A stretch of 5,801 bases of DNA from Verrucomicrobiia bacterium (GTDB lineage: Bacteria; Verrucomicrobiota; Verrucomicrobiia; Verrucomicrobiales; Akkermansiaceae): contig CANHKJ010000201.1 in assembly GCA_947460915.1 (NCBI GenBank), positions 1-5,801 of the forward strand. Direction: 5' to 3'. Position numbers and translations under genes: made by a program. The notes beneath the pieces are model-generated. The model saw nothing but the letters and a program-made list of their open reading frames with translations, did no database searches and was not told the origin of the DNA. Shown here one piece after another: positions 1-5,801 of the stretch (position 1 is the stretch's first letter; each line of letters begins with the position of its first letter).

Positions 1-1019
1 CCGATCTGCCCACCGTTTGCCGATCCATCAGAAGCCATCAAATCGAGTAGCTCTCGGCATCGATTGCGATACTCCAATGCCAATTCAGGGTGTCGCAGAA
101 TCGGCACAATGCTATTCGGTTGACCGGAAACAAACACGCCATCGATAGTGCCACCCCAATGGTGTGCGGCAATGAATTGCATGTCCAAGTCATAGGCAAG
201 AATTTCCCAGCGATTGTCACTACTACGATGATAGTAGCGGTAGTTGTCGCCAGGGCGAACATCGACGTTGCCGTTCAAACGATTGAGCGCAAGGAAGGTG
301 TAAAGTTTGTCGAGATCCATGTTCTCACGATACCACTGGACGGTTTGTCCCCCATTGAACATTGCGGTGCGGAAAGTATTCCAATCTGAGCCATCACCCG
401 GTTGTCCTTCGGACCGATGCTTTTGATCGCCGCCATTGCCTTCGATCGCATAAATATTGCCATCCGGCAATCCACGCTCATTGAGCATGTTGCTTTCTGT
501 CGGCTCTAGGCCCAAATACAAGCCCCACAGATCCGAATCATATTGATTTGTGGGCGATTGCTCGGTGGCCGAATCAATCACGCGCCAATGCACATTGTGT
601 GTTCTAAAGTTGGTGTTCCCCGCGAGCTCATACATGCGAGCAGAGGCGGCTTCTTCGATGCCAGCACTGCCACGGTTCGCCGAGGCCCATGGACAGGCGT
701 TCGCATTGAGAATCAAGTTGTTCCAAGTTTGCTTATACTTCTTGCCGTAGTTGTCACGTGCTTGCAAATCACGCGCTTTGTTGAAGAAAATGTTCCACTT
801 ATTTTTGCCCGTATTATACGTCGAGCCAATGCCGCGGTTTTTGAACTGAATGTGATCATACACCACACCATCATAGACCAGAGTTCCAAAAAACCGAACC
901 CCGTTGAAGCTGCCGTTGTATTGGCAATTTTCCACATCAGTGCCGTTAGCGACAAGATGATACGGCGGCAGTGAACCAATCATCGCAGAGTCAAACGTAA
1001 CGTCACTGGTTGCCGGAAA
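1..1019 (-). other. CotH kinase domain of the large protein (incomplete at C-terminus)
   Basis: Residues from about 985 to 1323 match the CotH family pattern. A FFGTLVYDGVVYDHIQFKNRG stretch (around residues 1028-1047) holds the usual 'G-x-V/I-Y-x-x-V-x-x-R-x-R-G' region, here with Lys-Asn-Arg-Gly at 1044-1047. It is followed by the Lys-rich KNKWNIFFN segment (1056-1064). Further on come WGLYLGLEPTESN, GNIYAIEGNGGD and VDVRPGDNYRYYH. The tract WEILAYDLDMQF ends with Asp1261 and Asp1263. The Asn1243-Tyr pair and the DLD acids sit where the family carries its metal and ATP-binding residues, so the kinase core looks intact rather than decayed. Cys1016 and Cys1093 could form a disulfide in an exported domain, which is only a suggestion. 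Confidence 0.85.
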
Positions 1020-3971
1020 TCCCGCATACGTAGTCGGGCGAAATTTCCCGGTGTACGCAGGCACACCGTTATAGACAAAATACGCGAAGTTTGGCTGCTC
1101 GTCGTCAGCATACGGGACTTTCACCGTGTTGCTCAGCGCATCGAGCGCTGTGATCGTGTAGCGCACCAAGCGACGATGCACCTGCACCGTCGCGGGTAAG
1201 GTCACGGAGTAAATGCCATCACCAGCAAGCAAATCGCCATTGGTTCCATCATCGACCATCCCCACCGTTGTCCATGAGGTGCTATACGCCGCATCGGTTT
1301 TACGAATGTAGGCACCGGGGTCCACCGTTTGATAGGCAAGGCTGACCGCACCCATGCCATCGCTATCGGTGATCTTAGCGGTGATCAATACAGGCACATT
1401 CGCCGCAGGTGCATTGGGCGTATGCGTGACTTGACGAATCACCGGCGGTGCCGTTGCCAGTGTTTGGTAAATGGAATTCTGCGCGCCCGGTGTAATCGCG
1501 CTGCTACTATTGGTATAGTTGTTGATTTTCGCATCGAAGAAATAATCACCGCTGGCAGTCGTGAGATTGATCGACTGCACGCAGATCACGTTTGTGCCGC
1601 CATTCAGATAGGCATCCGCATTGTTCAGTGTGATGGTCTCCCAGTCACCGACAGGATGATCCGAGCTCGCCAATCCGTTGAACGGTACTTCACCTGCGGG
1701 CACATTGAGTCGCGCAACTTCTTCTCCATTGATCCACACAATGGCACCGTCATCATACTTGATGCGCAACGAAAGCGACTCAGGTACCTGGCCTGCTGCG
1801 ATGGTGAAGGTATTGCGATAATACATTGTCGAGTGCACACTTTGCATGCCCGTGAGCGCCGTGTTGACAACATAGCCACCACCGTAGCCAACGGGTGTAG
1901 TCGCAGTCGTCCAGTTCGCGTCATCGAAAACCAACTCCCGCCAATCACTCACTGGGTCGCTCGCTTCTTCGGTGCCGCGGAAGTATTTCCATGTGTTGCT
2001 AGCTTCATTCAAATAAACGACCTCTGCGCTCGCGAAGGTGCCTCCCGAGCGCCATGAACCCCCGAGGTTGTTATCGAGGCTGGGATGAATCAATTCCATC
2101 GATGGCCCGAGGCCGCGCGCAGTAGTCGGCCATGGGAAGCCCGATTGGTATTCGACTTCATCTTGCATGACGTTGGCGGCATTGCTGAGCACGATGTGAT
2201 CGCCCTCGTTCGAGAGTTTTCCGACATAGGGGCCGAGCGGGAGAAATCCAAATCTCGCTTGGAATGCGGCGGGGTTTTGAGCGACGCAAATGTATGCGCC
2301 AGCATTGAGAATAGTGCCCGCAGGAAAAGCATAGGCGATGCCTTCGGTGAGCGTCCAGCCACTGAGATCCACAGGATCATCACCGGGGTTGAAAATTTCG
2401 ATGAACTCATGTTGGGTCGGGCCCGTCGTCGGATCATCGGCGGGGCCAAAATGAATTTCATTGATCACAGGTGCAGGCGGCACGTAGTTGGTGGTCGTGA
2501 AGGTATCGCTGACGGCCGCCCACGCCGAGCCCGCACTGTTGCTGGCGAAGAAGCGGAAAAAATACGCCGTGGTCGGGGTCAAGCCGCTGATTTGTTGGGT
2601 GAAGCCGGCAGACTTCGGACCGAGCACGATGTTATTGCTCCATGCCCCTGCGGTGGTGCCTCCATCGGTGAGGCCATAGTAGAGCGTCACAGTAGGTGCC
2701 TGATTTCCTGTCGCGGTGACTTGCCCGGCAAGCAAGGTATTGGTACCACTGACGGCGAGAGGAGCTGAGTTGCTGATGGCGGGCGGCGTAATGGCAAGAG
2801 TGCTAAACGACGAGCTAGCAGCCGACCACGAGCTGCCTGCGCTGTTCACGGCTCGAGCACGAAAGTAGTAGGTCGTATTGGCCGTGAGCCCCGTGGCATT
2901 GCCCGTTGCCGCACCTGTCTGCGTGCCGAGTGTAAGGGAATTTGACCAAGAACCTGCATCGATACCGCCATCACTCGTGCCATAAAAAATCGTCACCGTT
3001 GGCGCATTGCCGCCTGTGGAATCCACGGAAATCGGCAAGCTCGCAGAATTGATGGTGATCGCTGTTGCGGCGGATTGCGAGATGGTGGCAAGAGCGGCTG
3101 CTGTGTCAAAACTCTGCGATGTTGCGGCCCAAGATGTGCCTGATGCATTCGTTGCACGAGCCGTAAAAAAATACGAACTGTTAGCGCTGAGTCCGCTGAT
3201 CGACTGCGAGAACGCGCCGCTAAAAGTGCCAGTCAGATTGACCGAGTTCGCCCAATTTCCCGCCGTGGTGCCGCCATTGGTGGGACCATAAAAAATCGTC
3301 ACCGTCGGAGCCGCGCTGCCGATGCTGGTGATGGTGCCATTGAGAGTGGCCGATGTTTGCGTGATGCTGCTCGCTGCGGAGTTGGTGACAGTCGGTGTGC
3401 CAACGGGGGTGTTTGGCGTAGCATCCAGACGAATGTTGTCGAAGTGACTGCGACCATTTCCTTTTGCTTCCAATCTTATGCGTATGGTTTGCCCAACCAG
3501 AGTAGCATTGGATGAGGTATCCAGAACCAGTGGGGGAGCATCAGCAAAAGTCCCAGCGGTAACGTTCGCAAAAGCGTCATAGTTGCCTGCTACTCCTCCA
3601 TTCGTAGGTGTAGAGAGCCGATAGCGTGAAATGTTTCCAGAGGACGTATTTCCTGATCTGTGTCCTACAGCAACGGTAAGCGTATATGTTGTATTGGCCT
3701 GATAGGTGATTGCGAGATCTTGGTAAACATAACGGGTATTTCGTGAATCAGGCTGGATACCTAAATGGTCGACGCCATCGGATACAAAGCCTGCGATTTG
3801 CTCTTTAAAGGTGTCAAATCCCCCATATCCCGCGCGAGCCCAAGGCGTCATCGTGTAACTAAACCCCGGCCCTGTGGGATCCCCAGTTTCAAACGAAAAA
3901 TCGGGAATCGTAATGGGTGCGGCGGTAGCCCGACTGAGGCACAGCAAAGCAAGGAGAATGCGAAATTTCAT
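1..3971 (-). CDS. Secreted multidomain LTD / CotH kinase family protein (C-terminus cut by window edge)
   Basis: This is a single open frame from ATG at 3971 to the left edge: 1323 codons and no stop, so the C-terminus is missing. A Sec signal peptide is visible (MKFR, hydrophobic ILLALLCL, likely cleavage after ATA at residue 17). Modules in order, with approximate residues: jelly-roll carbohydrate-binding-like domain (18-186, ending in the FDNIRLDA signature); three fibronectin type III repeats (190-497); lamin tail domain (499-632, with INEIHF, EFIEIFNPG and DLSGWTL); galactose-binding-like jelly roll (640-815, with DDGAIVWINGEEVAR); Ig-like domain with an Asp/Gly loop DGTNGDLLAGDGIYS (841-965); CotH kinase domain (about 985 onward). 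Proteins of this design are exported; CotH domains are protein-kinase-fold enzymes that phosphorylate secreted proteins in spore-formers. A kinase role here is inferred. The gene follows the 4015-4938 gene by 43 bp and is probably in its operon. No Shine-Dalgarno is evident. A C-terminal sorting signal, if any, lies outside the window. Confidence 0.92.
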   Translation of the reverse strand, partial: MKFRILLALLCLSRATAAPITIPDFSFETGDPTGPGFSYTMTPWARAGYGGFDTFKEQIAGFVSDGVDHLGIQPDSRNTRYVYQDLAITYQANTTYTLTVAVGHRSGNTSSGNISRYRLSTPTNGGVAGNYDAFANVTAGTFADAPPLVLDTSSNATLVGQTIRIRLEAKGNGRSHFDNIRLDATPNTPVGTPTVTNSAASSITQTSATLNGTITSIGSAAPTVTIFYGPTNGGTTAGNWANSVNLTGTFSGAFSQSISGLSANSSYFFTARATNASGTSWAATSQSFDTAAALATISQSAATAITINSASLPISVDSTGGNAPTVTIFYGTSDGGIDAGSWSNSLTLGTQTGAATGNATGLTANTTYYFRARAVNSAGSSWSAASSSFSTLAITPPAISNSAPLAVSGTNTLLAGQVTATGNQAPTVTLYYGLTDGGTTAGAWSNNIVLGPKSAGFTQQISGLTPTTAYFFRFFASNSAGSAWAAVSDTFTTTNYVPPAPVINEIHFGPADDPTTGPTQHEFIEIFNPGDDPVDLSGWTLTEGIAYAFPAGTILNAGAYICVAQNPAAFQARFGFLPLGPYVGKLSNEGDHIVLSNAANVMQDEVEYQSGFPWPTTARGLGPSMELIHPSLDNNLGGSWRSGGTFASAEVVYLNEASNTWKYFRGTEEASDPVSDWRELVFDDANWTTATTPVGYGGGYVVNTALTGMQSVHSTMYYRNTFTIAAGQVPESLSLRIKYDDGAIVWINGEEVARLNVPAGEVPFNGLASSDHPVGDWETITLNNADAYLNGGTNVICVQSINLTTASGDYFFDAKINNYTNSSSAITPGAQNSIYQTLATAPPVIRQVTHTPNAPAANVPVLITAKITDSDGMGAVSLAYQTVDPGAYIRKTDAAYSTSWTTVGMVDDGTNGDLLAGDGIYSVTLPATVQVHRRLVRYTITALDALSNTVKVPYADDEQPNFAYFVYNGVPAYTGKFRPTTYAGFPATSDVTFDSAMIGSLPPYHLVANGTDVENCQYNGSFNGVRFFGTLVYDGVVYDHIQFKNRGIGSTYNTGKNKWNIFFNKARDLQARDNYGKKYKQTWNNLILNANACPWASANRGSAGIEEAASARMYELAGNTNFRTHNVHWRVIDSATEQSPTNQYDSDLWGLYLGLEPTESNMLNERGLPDGNIYAIEGNGGDQKHRSEGQPGDGSDWNTFRTAMFNGGQTVQWYRENMDLDKLYTFLALNRLNGNVDVRPGDNYRYYHRSSDNRWEILAYDLDMQFIAAHHWGGTIDGVFVSGQPNSIVPILRHPELALEYRNRCRELLDLMASDGSANGGQI
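1527..2054 (-). other. Galactose-binding-like jelly-roll module of the large protein
   Basis: About residues 640-815. Features seen are a WKYFRGTEEASDP opening, a WRELVFDDANWTTATTPVGYG segment, the MYYRNTFTI strand, LRIKYDDGAIVWINGEEVAR, and NVICVQSIN near the end. The 'W..FDD..W....GYG', 'YYR..F' and 'DDGA.VW(I/V)NG.EV.R.N' order is typical of the beta-sandwich modules found beside LTD and CotH domains and in glycoside hydrolases of the same phyla. Carbohydrate binding is possible but not shown by any residue I can point to. Confidence 0.7.
2076..2477 (-). other. Lamin tail domain (LTD) of the large protein
   Basis: About residues 499-632. The stretch opens with VINEIHFGP, continues with EFIEIFNPGDDPVDLSGWTL, then AFPAGTILNAGAYICVAQN, and later SNEGDHIVLSN and DEVEY. 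This order of strands (NEI, EFIEI.N, DLSGW.L, F..G..L..G.Y..V, L...GD.I.L, D.V.Y) is the bacterial LTD signature, an Ig-like fold common next to CotH domains and exported hydrolases. Its binding partner in bacteria is not established. Confidence 0.9.
2481..3404 (-). repeat. Three tandem fibronectin type III repeats, 306-bp period
   Basis: Residues about 190-497 contain three copies of one module. Each has an APTVT(I/L)(F/Y)YG core, then a NGG/DGG..AG.W(A/S)N segment, an (I/A)(S/T)GL(S/T)..(S/T).Y(F/Y)F.(A/F)(R/A)A segment and a SG(S/T)(S/A)WAA-like end. The copies are in register at the DNA level: the 20-base string ccataaaaaatcgtcaccgt occurs at 3286-3305 and again at 2980-2999, and a diverged copy starts at 2674. 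Both steps are exactly 306 bp (102 codons). The repeats join the N-terminal jelly roll to the lamin tail domain and probably act as a spacer or adhesion stalk. They read as duplications of one ancestral unit. Confidence 0.85.
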
Positions 3972-4014
3972 GGGTTTGAAACGGTGGGGTTTTGTTGGGG
4001 CGGAGCCGCCGAGC

Positions 4015-4938
4015 TTACTTCTCCGGTTGCGGATTAAGCTCTTTCATGCCTTGGAAGCCTTCCATCATGGCACGCAGCCCGGTGGTAAGTTTTTGCGCTG
4101 AGAGCATGGTCTGATCAAGTTTTTCTAATTCCATGACGGGCAGGTTGCCGTTCTGGAAGGGCATTTGTTGGTTGGAATTTTGTGCGCGCTCGGTGGCTTT
4201 CTGCACAATGCCCGCGAGGGTGGTTTGTTGCTCGGCATTGAGCACGGAATTGAGCTGCTCGGCCAGAACTGGGTCGCTGAGGTCGCTTCCACCGCGGCCA
4301 GACAGAGCAAAGCCACTGACGTTGCGCATCACGGCCAACGTGTCGGCCGATACCGCATCATATTCTTCTTGGGTCATTTCGCCGCGCGAGAGAGCATCGC
4401 CCGCGAGAATCGTTTCCATCATGCCTGTCGGCTCTGCCTCGATGGCACTGGCCAATTCATTGACGGCATCCATGCGCTCGCTGATGCGACTAGCGACTAG
4501 GGCACTCACTTTTTCCTTCTGCTCATCGGAGAGCCCGAGTTGATTGGTCAAAGAATCCGTTGCTTGCCGTGTGGCCAGTTCCTTTGCGGATTCGGCACCA
4601 CCGAGCTTGGCGCCCATATCGGCGAGTTCCACGGCATCCTTGAGCAGACCAGCCATGTCTTCGGATACTTTTTTCGAGAGCTTGGTGCGACCATCACCAT
4701 ATTTTTCCTTCAGCGCTGCCCAAGCATTGTCGCCACTGCGTGGTGTGGAAGAGGTGTTAGATCCTGCGGCAGGACCATTGCCATTGCCCAATGAGGCTGC
4801 CGCATTGGCTCCGTTGGCACTGGCTGTCGCCGCTGCCGGATCAGTGCCATTATTCTTGCCCATGGTAGTTCCCAAGTAAATACCACCGCCGAGTAAAGCT
4901 AAGCCAATGACGCCGAAAAGAAGGTGTTGTAATTTCAT
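4015..4938 (-). CDS. Membrane-anchored or secreted helical protein, function unknown (Spy/CpxP-like features)
   Basis: The protein has 307 residues and ends at TAA (complement of 4015-4017). I chose ATG at 4938 because it begins directly with MKLQHLLFGVIGLALLGGGIYLG, a positively charged start and an uncleaved-looking transmembrane or signal segment (residues 6-23). An in-frame TTG at 4986 would put 16 unlikely residues ahead of it. Residues about 28-70 form a low-complexity Ala/Asn/Gly/Ser linker, and the rest (72-307) is predicted by eye to be mainly helical, rich in Glu, Lys and Gln. Two segments, LGLSDEQKEKVSALV (134-148) and LNSVLNAEQQTTLAGIV (229-245), recall the 'LT-x-EQ' helices of periplasmic Spy/CpxP chaperones, but the similarity is weak and length and spacing differ. 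There is no cysteine, so it is not a lipoprotein. It probably faces outward, and it lies 43 bp ahead of the large CotH gene. I do not recognise the family. Confidence 0.85.
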   Translation of the reverse strand: MKLQHLLFGVIGLALLGGGIYLGTTMGKNNGTDPAAATASANGANAAASLGNGNGPAAGSNTSSTPRSGDNAWAALKEKYGDGRTKLSKKVSEDMAGLLKDAVELADMGAKLGGAESAKELATRQATDSLTNQLGLSDEQKEKVSALVASRISERMDAVNELASAIEAEPTGMMETILAGDALSRGEMTQEEYDAVSADTLAVMRNVSGFALSGRGGSDLSDPVLAEQLNSVLNAEQQTTLAGIVQKATERAQNSNQQMPFQNGNLPVMELEKLDQTMLSAQKLTTGLRAMMEGFQGMKELNPQPEK

Positions 4939-5148
4939 ATCAGTTTGTATCACAGGTAACCAAGCACGAAAGCCCCTGCACAGCAAGGAAAAAGGGCGGA
5001 CGGTAAGACAGAAGAAACGTCACCAGTTCATGGAAATGGGCGGATTTTTTGTCATCACCGCGCTGTTCATCGATTTCTCGCCCTTTTTCTCGCTCTCGGA
5101 GGTGATTACGATTGCCCTGCCCTTGCTTGGTCGCTAGCGTCCCGCGCT
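4939..5148. promoter_or_regulatory. Divergent intergenic region between the surface gene pair and the ABC-F gene
   Basis: These 210 bp separate two divergently transcribed units, so the promoters of both must lie here or in the adjacent coding ends. I find no convincing paired -35/-10 boxes for a housekeeping sigma factor on either strand, and no Shine-Dalgarno before ATG 4938 or GTG 5149. A short hydrophobic frame (ATG 5030 to TAG 5135-5137) sits on the plus strand. T-rich stretches at 5045-5050 and 5084-5088 have no preceding stem, so they do not make terminators. Confidence 0.45.
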
Positions 5149-5801
5149 GTGTCCGCTCTTCTTTCTGCCAACGAAATCCGCCTCTCCTACGGCTACCAAA
5201 ACCTGCTCGATGGGGTGACACTGGCTGTGGCCGCGGGAGAAAAAGTCGGGCTTGTGGGTCGCAATGGCTGCGGGAAATCCAGCTTGCTGAAAATTCTCAC
5301 CCGCCAGCAACAGGCCGACTCGGGAGAGATTTCGGTGCGTCGCGATCTACGCGTCGGCTACCTGCCGCAAGAATTCGAAATGGACCCGGCGCTCACGGTA
5401 ATGGAGACGATCGAGCAAGGCGCGGCTGATTTGATCACCGCGATGCAACGCTACGAATCCGGCGACGGCACCGAGCGCGAGCTCGCCGATCTGCTCCACA
5501 TCATCGAGCATGCCGATGGCTGGAACTTGCATGCACGCATCAAATCACTCGCCACCTCGCTCAACGGCCCACCCATGGATTCACCTGTCGGGCCGCTCTC
5601 GGGTGGAGAAAAACGTCGCGTCTCGTTGTGTCGTGCGCTGGCCTCACAACCGGATCTTTTGCTGCTGGATGAGCCGACAAACCACCTCGATGCCGAATCC
5701 ATCGCCTGGCTGGAGGGCTTTTTGCGCAGCTTCGCTGGTGCCGTGATTTTCGTCACTCACGATCGCTATTTCCTCGATGAAATTGCCACACGGATCATCG
5801 A
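5149..5801 (+). CDS. ABC-F family ATPase, Uup-like (N-terminal 217 residues, cut by right edge)
   Basis: A cytoplasmic ATPase of the ABC-F class, soluble twin-cassette proteins that act on ribosomes rather than in transport. Visible are the complete first-cassette motifs: Walker A GRNGCGKS (37-44, Lys43), Q-loop YLPQE (Gln74), signature LSGGEKRR (150-157), Walker B LLLLDEP (170-176, Glu175), D-loop NHLD (178-181) and the switch THDRYFLD (203-210, His204). The WLEGFL..F.G..IF.(S/T)HDR.F....ATRI tract resembles Uup more than EttA or antibiotic-resistance members, so Uup-like is my best call. Linker and second cassette are outside the window. The start is GTG at 5149, giving MSALLSANEIRLSYG, which fits the family N-terminus. 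The frame is open further upstream but has no ATG, GTG or TTG back to about 4984. No Shine-Dalgarno is visible. It is transcribed away from the surface genes. Confidence 0.92.
   Translation, partial: MSALLSANEIRLSYGYQNLLDGVTLAVAAGEKVGLVGRNGCGKSSLLKILTRQQQADSGEISVRRDLRVGYLPQEFEMDPALTVMETIEQGAADLITAMQRYESGDGTERELADLLHIIEHADGWNLHARIKSLATSLNGPPMDSPVGPLSGGEKRRVSLCRALASQPDLLLLDEPTNHLDAESIAWLEGFLRSFAGAVIFVTHDRYFLDEIATRII

Noticed and set aside
1329..2057. Plus-strand open frame of 242 codons
   Set aside because: It lies wholly antisense to the LTD, jelly-roll and Ig-like part of the large protein. The peptide is Arg/His/Cys-rich with no recognisable domain, as expected of a shadow frame opposite a GC-rich gene.
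2085..2768. Plus-strand open frame of 227 codons
   Set aside because: Antisense to the fn3 and lamin tail region, with composition typical of a complement frame and no motif or start context.
3999..4010. Inverted repeat ggcggagccgcc between the two minus-strand genes
   Set aside because: The arms are at most 5 bp with a 2-nt loop (realistically 4 bp with a 4-nt loop), and no T-run follows on the minus strand. This is too weak to call a terminator.
4133..4879. Several plus-strand frames of 84-136 codons
   Set aside because: They overlap one another in different frames, all opposite the 307-residue gene, whose own frame has a signal segment and coherent helical composition.
4944..4952. Extended -10-like TGaTACAAA on the minus strand before ATG 4938
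   Set aside because: It has only four matches to TATAAT, no -35 box at a suitable distance, and lies so close to the ATG that the mRNA would be leaderless. It could be real but cannot be supported by sequence alone.
4939..4986. Upstream TTG start giving a 323-residue version of the anchored protein
   Set aside because: The added 16 residues precede a textbook signal/anchor start at MKLQ and would place Arg- and Trp-containing residues before the hydrophobic segment. ATG at 4938 is preferred.

Overview
The window most resembles a chromosomal piece of a Verrucomicrobiota-like bacterium (Planctomycetota-type relatives are the alternative). The lineage call is an inference. It rests on the architecture of the largest protein (jelly-roll, fn3 repeats, lamin-tail domain, galactose-binding-like module, CotH kinase), on moderate to high GC that varies between modules, and on the lack of clear Shine-Dalgarno sequences before any of the three starts.

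Layout: (1) Positions 3971 down to 1, minus strand, hold one uninterrupted reading frame of 1323 codons that leaves the left edge without a stop. It encodes a very large secreted multidomain protein ending, as far as visible, inside a CotH-type kinase domain. (2) Positions 4938 down to 4015, also minus, encode a 307-residue membrane-anchored or secreted helical protein with an Ala/Asn/Gly linker. It lies 43 bp upstream of the large gene and is probably co-transcribed with it. (3) Positions 4939-5148 are a 210-bp divergent intergenic region. (4) From 5149 to the right edge, plus strand, is the N-terminal part of an Uup-like ABC-F ATPase, a cytoplasmic ribosome-associated protein family.

The two minus-strand genes look like a cell-surface or secreted unit: an exported kinase-fold protein with adhesion and carbohydrate-binding-like modules, and a small exported partner. 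The ABC-F gene is transcribed away from them and shows no functional link. I see no RNA genes, mobile elements, CRISPR arrays or phage genes. The many other open frames under the large gene are antisense or alternate-frame shadows. No clear new defence or mobile system is visible. The parts most worth following are the surface gene pair, the exact 306-bp fn3 periodicity, and a short hydrophobic ORF just before the ABC-F start.
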